A stretch of DNA of 62,089 nucleotides from Desulfobacteraceae bacterium (GCA_003597945.1 QZJS01000031.1:1-62089), one strand, 5' to 3'; shown: positions 35,519 through 44,528, numbered from the stretch's first letter. The notes: a model not told the origin generated them from the sequence alone. Made by a program: numbers and translations.

Positions 35519-36193
35519 ATGGAATGGAAGAACACCGGTGCTGATGACGACATGCACGAAGAGCAACACTATACAACCTTAAAAAGCGGCGCATCGGGTA
35601 TTCTCGGTGAAAAATCAAAACTGCCGCTTATTATTATTTTGGTAGGGGTGTTGTTTCTGGTAGCGCTCTTTTTTATTCTCAACCCCCGGCCCCCAAGGAC
35701 CGCGCAGCCTGAAGCCGATGCTATCGACGCCAGGCTTGCCCTGCTGGAACGACAGATCAATGAAATTGATCGCATTAAGGAGAAAATCGTGGAAATGGAT
35801 GCCCGTATGGCCATTGATACCGCTTCCGTTATGGATATAGATAAACTGGTCGATGCCATCCAGGCCAATGCAGCTGCCTTATCCCGGCTGGACGGGAAAA
35901 TTGGTCAGATGGAAAAACAGTTAAAGAAAACAGCCGAAAAAGCTCAGGCTCCGCCGGCAGTGAGCGCGCCGCAAAAAACCGCTCCATCCGCACCGGCGCA
36001 GGCAACAGCGCCGGTTGCCGCTAAACCGGGTGACGGCCTGATGTATCATACTGTTCAGAAAGGGGATACCCTTTATCGTCTTTCGGTAAAATACGGTATC
36101 AGCGTGCCGAAACTTCAGGAATTAAACAATCTGGGGGCGGAAACTGAAATTTTTCCCGGGCAGCAGGTTGTTGTGGGACCGGCTAAGCAGTGA
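35519..36193 (+). CDS. Membrane-anchored LysM protein
   Basis: 224 residues. A cytoplasmic N-terminus (about 35 residues), one membrane helix (LPLIIILVGVLFLVALFFIL), a coiled-coil stalk (about 65-150, with repeated LERQINEIDRIKEKIVEMD), an Ala/Pro-rich linker, and a C-terminal LysM domain (YHTVQKGDTLYRLSVKYGIS, then LQELNNL and the final PGQQVVVG). It should span the inner membrane and hold peptidoglycan in the periplasm. No enzymatic domain. AAGGAGAG precedes the ATG. It converges on a phosphoesterase gene. Confidence 0.85.
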   Translation: MEWKNTGADDDMHEEQHYTTLKSGASGILGEKSKLPLIIILVGVLFLVALFFILNPRPPRTAQPEADAIDARLALLERQINEIDRIKEKIVEMDARMAIDTASVMDIDKLVDAIQANAAALSRLDGKIGQMEKQLKKTAEKAQAPPAVSAPQKTAPSAPAQATAPVAAKPGDGLMYHTVQKGDTLYRLSVKYGISVPKLQELNNLGAETEIFPGQQVVVGPAKQ

Positions 36194-36226
36194 CAAAGCG
36201 GCAACACGAAAAATAAACCTATCTTT

Positions 36227-36952
36227 TTACATCAGCCGCCAGGCGTGTTGTTCCGGCAGTCCGGCCTGGTAGATTTTTCGAACCGTTTCATCCACATCAT
36301 AGGGAACGTACCGAACGATTACTTTGCTGGCTTCGGCGTCCCATATCAAATATTTGGCATTGTTGTCGCCGTCCCGAGGCTGACCCACGCTGCCCGCGTT
36401 GATGATGTATTTTTCATCCAGATTGATGTGAAATTCACCTTCTTTTAAAAACTCACGGCGGACCTCGTTGCCTTTCAAGGAGATTATTTCCAGCAGATGG
36501 GTATGCCCCACGAAACAGATCCAGTCGTTCATCCGTTCCAGTGTATTTTTCAGCTTCTGAGGGGTGACTTCAAACAGGTACACCGTGGGTGATCCCGGTG
36601 GAAATCCATGCACAAAACGGCAGTTTCCCAGGACCATGCAATAGCCGAGTTTGGAAATGTAGGCGGTGGTCTCCGGCGAGATCATTTTTCGCGTTTTTTC
36701 AAGAGATTTTCGTGCCGTGGGATTGAACCATTTTAAAAAATCGGGTCGGTTGATGGCCAGTTCGTGATTGCCGATAACCGATGGAATGTTCCCCTTACGA
36801 AGCATACTAACCACCGCTTCGGGTTCGGGGCCATAACCGATGTTATCCCCAAGACTGATAACCAGGTCGACCGTGAAAACCTCCAGATCCGCAAGCACCG
36901 CCCTAAGCGCTGTTGCATTGCCATGAATATCGGAGAGTATGGCTGTTTTCAT
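36227..36952 (-). CDS. Metallophosphoesterase, YfcE/diadenosine-phosphatase-like
   Basis: 241 residues, cytoplasmic. Motifs: AILSDIHGNATALRAVL (DxH), SLGDNIGYGPEPEAVV (GD), VIGNHELAI (GNHE), CRFVHGFPPGS, VGHTHLLEI (GHxH), and NAGSVGQPRDGDN near the end. The GYGP and NPGSVGQPRD-type motifs match the group annotated as metallophosphatase or diadenosine tetraphosphatase-like. Substrate not determined. Stand-alone gene convergent with the LysM gene. Confidence 0.82.
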   Translation of the reverse strand: MKTAILSDIHGNATALRAVLADLEVFTVDLVISLGDNIGYGPEPEAVVSMLRKGNIPSVIGNHELAINRPDFLKWFNPTARKSLEKTRKMISPETTAYISKLGYCMVLGNCRFVHGFPPGSPTVYLFEVTPQKLKNTLERMNDWICFVGHTHLLEIISLKGNEVRREFLKEGEFHINLDEKYIINAGSVGQPRDGDNNAKYLIWDAEASKVIVRYVPYDVDETVRKIYQAGLPEQHAWRLM

Positions 36953-37114
36953 ATCAATCAGCGGTCAGCCGGATTCTCCCGCCTTGTTTGTCCCGGCGCA
37001 TGAACTGATTTGCTCCTTTTATAATCGTGTCAATCATATCAGTGGGCATATCAGCAGGCATTAGCGCATCCGCGCTTTTGAAAACAATAATGCCGCCTCT
37101 GTTATGGCCCGGCA

Positions 37115-38713
37115 TTATGCTTTGACCTTGGTCAGTTCACGGAAGAAAAGGGGATTGATGGCATGTTTGAAGGCATCATCAAATTCGATGATCCCTTTTT
37201 TATAAAGCTCAGCCAGGGAAGCGTCCAGGGAAGAAAATTCCTCGGTGCCGCCTTCCATTTGGGAGCGAATTTGATGCAGCTTGCCTTCCCGGATAAAATT
37301 GCTGACCCGGTAGGAGTTCGCAAATTTTTCCGTCGCAATGATGACACCCTTGCCGTCCCGCCGGGGGATCAGTCGCTGGGCGAGTGAAAGGACCAGAGCT
37401 TCCGCCAGCAGCATAAGAACCATGTTCTGCTGATTGGCGGGGAACATGTTGATAATGATGCGAATAATCGCTGTTGAATCCGCGGCGTTCATGGTGCTTA
37501 AGACAAGATGGCCGGTTCTTGCGGCCCGAAGGGCGATTTCAAAGCTTTCCACATCCCTGAGTTCGCCGATGACAATTACATCAGGGGCTTGCCGGAAGAT
37601 GCCTCGCAGACCTTTTGCGAAACTTTCGGTGTCTCTGCCGACTTCCCGCTGATTGATATTGCTCTTTTTGTGTTTGTGCAGATATTCGACCGGGTCCTCC
37701 AGGGTAATAATATTGGCCTTTCGATTGGCATTGATGATATCGAGCATGGCGTTCATGGTGGTGGATTTGCCATGACCGGCCGGACCGGAAATCAGGATCA
37801 GGCCCTGTGGTTTCAAGGCATAGTCCCGCAGCCATGCGGGAAGTTTTAATTCATTGAGCGTGGGTATTTTATCGGTTACATGACGGATGCTGATGGATAC
37901 GGAATTGCGTTGGCGATAGAAGTTCATTCGAAATCGGCCGATGTTGGGATAGGTCATGGCGATATCGAGTTCATTGTTGTGAAGAAATTTTTCCCATTGA
38001 TCCTGATCAAGCAATTGCTTTGCATAATCTTCGCATTCTACAGGGGTCAGTAAAGATGAGGAAATCCGTTGCACCTCGGATCGGATTTTAATCGCCGGCG
38101 GAGCGCCTGCGGTCAGAAGCATATCGCTGGCGCCGGTTTTGATAAAATATAACAAGAGTTTCTCGATTTGGGGCGCGGTATGGGCTTGTGTTTTTTCCGA
38201 AAGGGCGTGTATTGCAATATCATCTCCCTTTAATCCGTTTTGGTAGTCGGAAGAAATCAGGTTGAGAGCCGATTCCATCATAAAAAAGGGAACGATGACC
38301 GGTCTGATTTTTTTACCGATGGTAAACTCAAGATCGCTGATGACGATAAAATCCTGAGGGCTGATCATCGCAAGCGTCAGGATGCCGCCTTCCATAGAAA
38401 TCGGCAGTATTTTATACTGCTTCATTTTATCCGCTGGAATTTGATCAAGAACGCTCTGATCAATATCTAACTTGAAAAGGTTAACGGCGGGAACACCAAA
38501 TTTTTTGGAGAGCACGTCAAGCAGGTCCTCGGTGCTTAAAAAACCCATCTCGATAAGAATCGATCCCAAGGGAAGATCCACCTGGGCGCGCCGTTTCAAT
38601 GCTTTCTGAAGTTGTTCCTTTGATATCAGGCCGCTTTTAATCAGGGCTTCGCCTAGCAGTTCCTTTTTCGGCATGCCAACTTCGCTTGCATGTTTTCCGG
38701 ATTGCGTCGCCAT
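37115..38713 (-). CDS. MshEN-domain PilT-like type IV pilus/secretion motor ATPase
   Basis: 532 residues from ATG 38713, which has GGGAGG ahead; the frame from 38758 is less likely. The N-terminal about 170 residues are a GspE-N/MshEN domain with two half repeats (LLGEALIKSGLISKEQLQKA and LGSILIEMGFLSTEDLLDVL). The C-terminal part is a PilT/PilU-type hexameric ATPase: GPAGHGKST (Walker A), ITLEDPVEYL (Asp box), DVIVIGELRD (Walker B) and TGHLVLSTMNAADS (His box). PilT-like sequence predicts pilus retraction; the extra MshEN domain is more usual in extension ATPases. No pilin or pilC gene is nearby. Confidence 0.85.
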   Translation of the reverse strand: MATQSGKHASEVGMPKKELLGEALIKSGLISKEQLQKALKRRAQVDLPLGSILIEMGFLSTEDLLDVLSKKFGVPAVNLFKLDIDQSVLDQIPADKMKQYKILPISMEGGILTLAMISPQDFIVISDLEFTIGKKIRPVIVPFFMMESALNLISSDYQNGLKGDDIAIHALSEKTQAHTAPQIEKLLLYFIKTGASDMLLTAGAPPAIKIRSEVQRISSSLLTPVECEDYAKQLLDQDQWEKFLHNNELDIAMTYPNIGRFRMNFYRQRNSVSISIRHVTDKIPTLNELKLPAWLRDYALKPQGLILISGPAGHGKSTTMNAMLDIINANRKANIITLEDPVEYLHKHKKSNINQREVGRDTESFAKGLRGIFRQAPDVIVIGELRDVESFEIALRAARTGHLVLSTMNAADSTAIIRIIINMFPANQQNMVLMLLAEALVLSLAQRLIPRRDGKGVIIATEKFANSYRVSNFIREGKLHQIRSQMEGGTEEFSSLDASLAELYKKGIIEFDDAFKHAINPLFFRELTKVKA

Positions 38714-38954
38714 TGTTGACCTCCCTGCCCGCAAGCGCATATTCATGGCTTGCTGCAATTTTAACTGATGTTATGAAAATTTGACTTTCTATGATAGCCT
38801 CAAGATTGATGGGTTCCAAAAAAAATTGCATTATTTAAAAATTTCAAGGCAGTTTAAATAAAATAAGATCAAATTTCAATAAAATATTCATATCAGTACC
38901 GTCAAAGTCATCCAGGCGTAAACTAAAAACATCAAGGGAAAAAAAGTCGCGTGA

Positions 38955-38983
38955 AATTCATATCTCCCAAATGTATATGAATT
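38955..38983. promoter_or_regulatory. Perfect 9-bp inverted repeat upstream of a membrane protein gene
   Basis: AATTCATAT (38955-38963) and ATATGAATT (38975-38983), spacer 11 bp, lie 60 bases ahead of the GTG start at 39043. The surrounding gap 38714-39042 is AT-rich and otherwise holds only the GGAGG ribosome binding site. There is no T-run after either arm, so an operator is more likely than a terminator; the regulator is unknown. Confidence 0.4.
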
Positions 38984-39042
38984 GAAAACATCGCAGGTTG
39001 GAAGGTTTGACTTTTGGAAGCAGCAGCGGAGGATAAATAATT

Positions 39043-39978
39043 GTGCAGGACGCTTTCCGTGTATCATTTGTTATAATCGCCATCCATGCGGCGTGGATCG
39101 GGGTTTCCCTTGTGTTTCTGGGAGCGGTAAATGGTTTGTCCTCAGATGGTATCACGCCAGGCTTGCTTGTCGCGCCGGCCGTTTTTGTCCATATCTGCCT
39201 TGCCGCGCTTGCAACCGCATTTTTCATGGTTTATGCCTCAGAACCCTTACGCGATCGTCATCGTTTGCGATTGGGTTTTATCGGATTTTCCATTCTGCTG
39301 ACCGTCGTTATTTTCGCCTTGAGTCGTCGCCTGGAACCGGGATCGCACATACCGCTTTGGTCTTTAAAAACATTAAATACCGCCAACCTGATCGTTTTTG
39401 CCAACCTGCTGGGTTCCTGGATCACCGCCCCTCTGAAAAGACCCGCGGAAATGGTTCCTTTATGCGCGGTGGTGACGCTCGCTGATTTGTTTAGTGTGTT
39501 TAAAGGTCCGAGCCGGAAAATTATCGAGAGTCTGACGGTTTATTATGAAACCGGCATGGTGGGACCGCCGCCCGTGGCGGATTTCCTGCTGTTGAAAATC
39601 ACGGTGCCGGGTATCGGAGAGTCCATGCCGGTTTTCGGCGTATCGGACTGGATCATTATCGCGTTTTTCAGTGCTGCAGCGGTTAAATTCGGGTTTAATG
39701 ACAATCTGGCCGGGAAAAGTATAACCGATATGCAGTCACACCGCCGTATCGGTTTTTATCTGCCGGTTTCGGTCATAGGTCTTTTTTTAGCGGTCTTGGC
39801 GGCGCAAGCGCTGGGTGTTTTTATTCCGGCTCTTCCGGTGGTGGTTACTTTTTATATGCTTGATATGATGATTCGATGTCCTGATGCGCGTAAAATCAAA
39901 CGTTCAGACTGGCTTGCCACGGGAGGCGCGGCTTTCATGATGATCAGCCTTATGCTTGTTTATGGAAAATTACAATGA
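39043..39978 (+). CDS. Polytopic membrane protein of unknown function
   Basis: 311 residues starting at GTG with GGAGG eleven bases upstream. Seven to eight membrane helices are apparent (for example AFVIIAIH-region 5-30, 45-68, 77-98, 190-215, 240-265, 270-290, 295-311). The stretch ITVPGIGESMPVFGVSDWII between helices is distinctive. I do not recognise the family; the C-terminal helices loosely recall intramembrane-protease or prepilin-peptidase-like proteins, but I see no pair of catalytic aspartates that I would defend. Confidence 0.6.
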   Translation: MQDAFRVSFVIIAIHAAWIGVSLVFLGAVNGLSSDGITPGLLVAPAVFVHICLAALATAFFMVYASEPLRDRHRLRLGFIGFSILLTVVIFALSRRLEPGSHIPLWSLKTLNTANLIVFANLLGSWITAPLKRPAEMVPLCAVVTLADLFSVFKGPSRKIIESLTVYYETGMVGPPPVADFLLLKITVPGIGESMPVFGVSDWIIIAFFSAAAVKFGFNDNLAGKSITDMQSHRRIGFYLPVSVIGLFLAVLAAQALGVFIPALPVVVTFYMLDMMIRCPDARKIKRSDWLATGGAAFMMISLMLVYGKLQ

Positions 39979-40016
39979 TGCAGGTATTGCTTGCATGGAT
40001 TGTATTTATTTAGTCA

Positions 40017-40451
40017 TCAATTAACTGATTCAAAGGATTCAATTACGATCTCCATATTTTCGGGCATTTCAGGTGGGGCAGCGTCCTGATGATACATGTT
40101 TGCGATCTGCTTGAAGCTGAATTCGGCTTCCTCGCCGACTGCAAGGTAACCGATCATATCCTTTTGCTCCGGAAGTTTTTCCGCCACGGATTCAAGCCAT
40201 TGACCAACCACCCATACCTCGCTGCATGATCTGCAGTAGCCGGTGACAACCACTTTTTTGACATCAACCTCGCCGATATTTCGGATTTTTCCTTTAGCAT
40301 CGATCACATATGAATGTTCTTTCTCCTGTCGCAAAACAAACTCCTGCTCGGTAATAATCACCTCTCCCTGCTTTTTCTTCTCACAGCAAAACAAACAGAG
40401 GCTGAGTAAAACCAGCAATAAGGAGATAATGACTTTCCTGAAAAATTTCAT
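40017..40451 (-). CDS. Lipoprotein of unknown function
   Basis: 144 residues from ATG 40451 (AAGGAG eleven bases upstream); a longer frame from 40526 is unlikely. The signal runs KVIISLLLVLLSLCLFCCEK, giving a lipobox cysteine near 22. The mature domain contains VIDAKGKIRNIGEVDVKKVV and GYCRSCSEVWVVGQW, resembling FxLYD/DUF3426-like immunoglobulin-type domains with N-terminal strands, plus a CRSC pair that could form a disulfide or bind metal. Downstream of a second exported unknown protein (76-base gap). Confidence 0.6.
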   Translation of the reverse strand: MKFFRKVIISLLLVLLSLCLFCCEKKKQGEVIITEQEFVLRQEKEHSYVIDAKGKIRNIGEVDVKKVVVTGYCRSCSEVWVVGQWLESVAEKLPEQKDMIGYLAVGEEAEFSFKQIANMYHQDAAPPEMPENMEIVIESFESVN

Positions 40452-40527
40452 AATCGAACTTTCTCCTTGATGATCAGCAAGATACCCGTCCACCCGGATG
40501 CCATTCCGGGCGGACGGGAAAAGCAAT

Positions 40528-41136
40528 TTAAAACTCGCCTTTTATGATCACGCCGATATCCACGAGATAAGTAACCGTGTATTCATCGATGCTGTCGGCA
40601 TTGGCACACTCCACGCAGTATTCAAAGCTTTCGTCCCGGTTGGAAAGATAGTAATTGATGACCTCCGTCTGGGCGTCGGTCAGGGTCAGCGTCTGGCTGC
40701 CGGATGGGTTGTTGATGGCGGTTTCGGAAAAGACGGCGTTTTCCGGGCCGTAGACCACTAAGTAGCAGGTCAGATCCCGGATGGTGCTCGGTGTCCAGGA
40801 TGCGGTATAGTTCACTTTCATGTAATCAAGGGTTACTTTTTTAATTTTGATTTTGTCTAAATCTTTAATGTCATCCTTTATTTTATCGAGTTCTGCGTTG
40901 ATAGTGGTGGCGTCGCAATCATCTCCGGCGGCGAAAAGACTGGAATTGTCTGAAGAAACCCTTTTTTCAGCGACAACAGCGGGTAATTCGAATTCAGCAT
41001 CTTTTTCAAACTCATAATCAACGAGCTTTTTGGCATCATCAGAACTGGTGCCCACGATCGCGATGAAACCAAACGCCATGACGGAAAAAATCAGTAAAAC
41101 GCGGATTGTTTTCAATAGGTGTAATTTTTCAATCAT
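40528..41136 (-). CDS. Exported protein of unknown function with an IVG-type signal
   Basis: 202 residues. The N-terminus has a hydrophobic segment VLLIFSVMAFGFIAIVGTSS, a style common in exported proteins of Desulfobacterota. The mature part has a single early cysteine (GDDCDATTINAELDKIKDDI), an acidic helical stretch, then a beta-rich region with CYLVVYGPENAVF and two cysteines in YCVECANADS. It may be an immunoglobulin-like or pilus-associated domain; not recognised. Co-directional with the next lipoprotein gene. Confidence 0.55.
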   Translation of the reverse strand: MIEKLHLLKTIRVLLIFSVMAFGFIAIVGTSSDDAKKLVDYEFEKDAEFELPAVVAEKRVSSDNSSLFAAGDDCDATTINAELDKIKDDIKDLDKIKIKKVTLDYMKVNYTASWTPSTIRDLTCYLVVYGPENAVFSETAINNPSGSQTLTLTDAQTEVINYYLSNRDESFEYCVECANADSIDEYTVTYLVDIGVIIKGEF

Positions 41137-41283
41137 GATGGTATTCTCCTGTAAAAATGATTTGGGAAAAGTATCCGGAAAGTCAAGGCTGATGTATGAA
41201 AATATATGGCGGTTGCGGGTAAAAAGTCAAAGGAAAATATCACTGTTCCATCAATTGGGAAACAATGAAAAAAGGATTTGCAG

Positions 41284-41793
41284 ATGATCGCCAAAAATCG
41301 ATGGTCTCAAATTATCGGGAACCGGATCTGGCTTATTGCCGGGATTTTCATGCTGGCGTTGGGCGCGCTGATCTATATGACGCAACGCTCCCCGGCTGAT
41401 ATCTATTTCACCCGTTTTTTTGGAATAAATCAGGAATTATTCGGGCCTGGGTTCGGGTTGCCGGGTTCCCTTGGCAATGTATTGCCGGCGTTTTTCCATG
41501 TGCTGGGATTGAGCCTGATAACGTCGGCGCTTACATCGGGCTCCCGAAAACAATGTCTGTTGATCTGTGTTGGCTGGTTTATGATCAATGCGGTCATGGA
41601 AACCGGTCAGAAATACAAGGATATCGCGATACGATTGACCCCCGATTTTTTTGATCGACTTCCATTCCTGGAAGCCACCCGGACCTATTTTTTAAACGGC
41701 ACATTCGACCCGGTCGACATTGCCGCCGCCGGCTGTGGCGCCTTTCTTGCATTTTTGCTGATGCATCTTGTTAAAACCGATATCCGCCAATAA
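41284..41793 (+). CDS. Small membrane protein of unknown function
   Basis: 169 residues from ATG 41284, seven bases after AAGGA; an in-frame TTG at 41278 is less likely. Four membrane helices: IWLIAGIFMLALGALIYM, VLPAFFHVLGLSLITSAL, CLLICVGWFMINAVMETGQK, and IAAAGCGAFLAFLLMHLV. The layout (large loop, helix pair, FDPVDIAAAGCGAF before the last helix) recalls VanZ-like or DUF2809-type proteins. No function is assigned. Stand-alone. Confidence 0.6.
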   Translation: MIAKNRWSQIIGNRIWLIAGIFMLALGALIYMTQRSPADIYFTRFFGINQELFGPGFGLPGSLGNVLPAFFHVLGLSLITSALTSGSRKQCLLICVGWFMINAVMETGQKYKDIAIRLTPDFFDRLPFLEATRTYFLNGTFDPVDIAAAGCGAFLAFLLMHLVKTDIRQ

Positions 41794-41862
41794 AAATGAT
41801 ATGCAAGGCCCTGGGAATCAATAATTTGAAACTTTTATTCGATCATGTTAATGCGCTATACG

Positions 41863-42459
41863 CTATCTGATCCACTCCACCGCGCCCCGGCCTTGGGGAA
41901 CCGGTTTGTCGTCTGGAAGCTTTGGATACCCGACGAAGAGGCTGGTGACGATTTCATGGGGATATTTGATGTTGAGCAATTTTTTAATAGCAGGCGCGTA
42001 CGGCGCGGTGCTGGCGATAAATCCGATATAGCAGGTCCCCAGGCCGAGGCTGTGAGCGGTTAACACGATATTCTGGCTGGCGATGGCCGCGTCGATGTCC
42101 GGATGACTGATGCCGCGTTTGTCCTTTAACACGTGAATCACCGCCGGCGCGTCAAAGGTGATGTTTCCGTCGGTCATGCGCACTTTTTCCATGGCCGCAA
42201 TGGGACGCTGATCCCATTTGCTGGCCGATATGGCGCTGAGGATGGTCACTATGATTTTGCGCCATCTTTCCTTTCCGGCATAAAGCCGATTAATCATTCC
42301 TAAAACCCTGGCGGATTCCTGGTCCACCCGTTCATTGATTTCCCGGTTGGTGACCAGTAGAAATTTGCACGGCTGGCCGTTTCCGGCCGACGGCGCGAAC
42401 CGCGCCGATTCAATCAACCGAAGGATCAGATCCTCTTCGACCGGCTTGTTTTTAAACAT
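41863..42459 (-). CDS. Nitroreductase domain, 3' part of a split ferredoxin-nitroreductase
   Basis: 198 residues as an isolated frame from ATG 42459, but the homology extends further upstream: the same frame is open to a stop at 42535-42537 and reads FFEQIETELTETEKVIYRRR then SVRMFKNKPV, the normal start of a nitroreductase domain. FMN-binding features: RFAPSAGNGQP, and SLGLGTCYIGF near the C-terminus. Inserting one T into the T6 run (42523-42528) joins it to the ferredoxin part, giving a 337-residue protein of a type common in anaerobes. It is a real homologue with a frameshift, a sequencing error, or recoding. Confidence 0.8.
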   Translation of the reverse strand: MFKNKPVEEDLILRLIESARFAPSAGNGQPCKFLLVTNREINERVDQESARVLGMINRLYAGKERWRKIIVTILSAISASKWDQRPIAAMEKVRMTDGNITFDAPAVIHVLKDKRGISHPDIDAAIASQNIVLTAHSLGLGTCYIGFIASTAPYAPAIKKLLNIKYPHEIVTSLFVGYPKLPDDKPVPQGRGAVEWIR

Positions 42460-42875
42460 GCGAACGCTTCGGCGGCGGTAAATGACTTTTTCGGTTTCCG
42501 TGAGCTCTGTTTCAATCTGTTCAAAAAACGATGTTCATCTTTGACGCCAAACGGCCGGGGCGGGGTCATATCGCCGGATTTTTCTTCCAAAGTCTGATAG
42601 CGGCCTTTCAATACCTTGTATTCTCCCCGCATCCGGATGCACGCCGCCGGGCATACGGCTTCGCAATTATTGCACCCGATGCATGCCAGTTCGATGCCGG
42701 ACAGACCCGTGGCAACAGGGGTTTTGTTTTCTTCATCCCATCGCAGGCAGGATGTGGGGCATGTCTGAACGCACGCCTTGCAGTGACTACATTTTTCAGG
42801 TTCATATTCAAAACGGAAAAACCGGGTGGGCGGCATGTGGGCGAATTGATATTTCTCAATAAACGACTGTTTCAT
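42426..42875 (-). CDS. 2[4Fe-4S] ferredoxin domain, 5' part of a split ferredoxin-nitroreductase
   Basis: 149 residues. Two ferredoxin motifs: CSHCKACVQTCPTSCLRW and CIGCNNCEAVCPAACIRM, eight cysteines for two 4Fe-4S clusters. After RPFGVKDEHRF the reading frame departs from homology (LNRLKQSSRKPKK and on), whereas the -1 frame continues into the nitroreductase. The end therefore is probably not the true C-terminus. As one protein, electrons would pass from the clusters to FMN to reduce a quinone or nitro compound; the substrate is unknown. Confidence 0.8.
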   Translation of the reverse strand: MKQSFIEKYQFAHMPPTRFFRFEYEPEKCSHCKACVQTCPTSCLRWDEENKTPVATGLSGIELACIGCNNCEAVCPAACIRMRGEYKVLKGRYQTLEEKSGDMTPPRPFGVKDEHRFLNRLKQSSRKPKKSFTAAEAFACLKTSRSKRI

Positions 42876-42943
42876 AAATCGGCTCCCTTGATCATTTGGT
42901 TTTGCGTGTGATCATGACGCAAATACTGGTAAGACGTAGGAGT

Positions 42944-44254
42944 TTAAAATATCAGCAGCACCCCCATACCCGCGCCGGTGGCTCCCATCAGAATCATTCC
43001 CACCCGGAGTCCGAACCGCCAGCCGCCCAGATATGCGGCCATGCCGCTTTTGACAATGCTGTTGGCAACCACCGCGATGGTAATGCCAATGGCGCCGGCA
43101 TTCCTTGCGATCTGAAAAGTTTGTGTCTGTTCGGTGATGGAAAGGGTTATGGCGTCAACATCCGCAAGCCCGCTCAACATGGAAGCAAGATAAAGGCCCG
43201 TGTCACCAAGATAGAGATTGGCGATTTTTGCCGCAAAAAGAATGCCTACGAAAAACAGGGAAAATTTAATGGCGGGTCCAAGGGAAAACGGATTTTTCAG
43301 GGTAATATCCCTCGATGCGCGGTTGCCGGCGTCGGCTTGTTTTCTGGTTGAGCCGTACCAAAGAACAATAGCGGCGATTGCCGCGCACACCGACATGGTT
43401 CCAATGGACCAGATGAGTTGGCTTAACAGAGGCGGATCAAGAATGGCCACCACCACCAGTACCCGAAAAAACATAGTGGCGTTGGCGATAATGGTGGCAA
43501 ACAAGCATGGATTGGCGATGGCAGGTGTCTGGCACGCATGGTTTGCCATGGCCGCGGTCACGGCCGTAGAGGAGGTGAGCCCCCCGAACAGGCCGGTCAG
43601 TCCCAACCCTTTTTCCGCGCCTAAAAATTTGGTCAGAAAATATCCTGCAAAGCTGATGCCGGAGATCAGGATTACCAGGAACATGACGTTATAGGGATTG
43701 AATACGTCAAAGGGACCTAACGTGCGATTGGGAAGCAGCGGCAGAATGATGAGGATGATGGCCAGAAATTTCAACGTGTCGATGAATTCAACACGGTTCA
43801 AGTGGGTAAGTGCGCTGGTCAGAAAACGTTTTAATGCCAGCAGAGTGGTGATCAGCAAAGCCAGAGCGCCTGCCGCATGAGGATTGGAAAAGCAGAGGAC
43901 GCCAAGGCCGCAGCACGTAATGGCGGCAATTTCCGTGGTGATGCCCGGATCATGCTTGCTGACATGGAAATACATGACCACCACCATGACGACAAGTCCG
44001 GCCACGATCACCGGCGCCACCCAGGGATGAACCGATCCGATCAGCGCGGCGGTAAACCCGCCCAGCGACAAAATGGAAAAGGTCCGCACCCCCAGAAGGG
44101 TATCCGGCATTTCGGGTTGATCCGCGGCGTCGGCATCATCATTTTTGCATGCAGCGCCGGTAAACGGTGGGATCAGCGATCGTTCCAGGCCGATGAGCAC
44201 GCCAATTCCCAGCGCATAAATGATTTTTAAAACAATGCCGGGGCTCAATTCCAT
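42944..44254 (-). CDS. MgtC/SapB-DUF4010 membrane protein
   Basis: 436 residues with about a dozen membrane helices. The N-terminal part has IYALGIGVLIGLERSL and LLGVRTFSILSLGGFTAAL, the MgtC/SapB-like signature; the C-terminal half is DUF4010 (GLFGGLTSSTAVTAAMANHA and ADVDAITLSITEQTQ). This COG3174 family is uncharacterised, perhaps related to magnesium or ion homeostasis. Divergent from the cation/proton antiporter gene across 274 bases with no recognised operator. Confidence 0.85.
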   Translation of the reverse strand: MELSPGIVLKIIYALGIGVLIGLERSLIPPFTGAACKNDDADAADQPEMPDTLLGVRTFSILSLGGFTAALIGSVHPWVAPVIVAGLVVMVVVMYFHVSKHDPGITTEIAAITCCGLGVLCFSNPHAAGALALLITTLLALKRFLTSALTHLNRVEFIDTLKFLAIILIILPLLPNRTLGPFDVFNPYNVMFLVILISGISFAGYFLTKFLGAEKGLGLTGLFGGLTSSTAVTAAMANHACQTPAIANPCLFATIIANATMFFRVLVVVAILDPPLLSQLIWSIGTMSVCAAIAAIVLWYGSTRKQADAGNRASRDITLKNPFSLGPAIKFSLFFVGILFAAKIANLYLGDTGLYLASMLSGLADVDAITLSITEQTQTFQIARNAGAIGITIAVVANSIVKSGMAAYLGGWRFGLRVGMILMGATGAGMGVLLIF

Positions 44255-44528
44255 AATAAATGTTCCTTATTCACGCTTGAGTAACATGGTTTGATATATG
44301 GCATGTTTTTGATCTTAAACGCAAGTGTTCCCAATTTTTGACTGATTTTTTCTTATATCATTTTTTGCAGCCTTGCTGCCTGTTTTTTCCTTCGAATCAA
44401 TTGCTAAAAAATTGACAATTCAGGTAAAACAGATTTATGAATTGACGACAGCGTCAAATAGAATAGAGATAAGAAACAAAACATTCGAATTAAAAGGTTT
44501 CCAAGGAAATGGAGCAAGAAAGGAAGAT

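Noticed and set aside
39043-39978. Prepilin peptidase or presenilin-like protease
   Set aside because: The helix count is suggestive but no convincing pair of membrane aspartates is present.
42523-42528. Selenocysteine readthrough to explain the split ferredoxin-nitroreductase
   Set aside because: The domains are in different frames, so stop readthrough cannot join them; one added base does.
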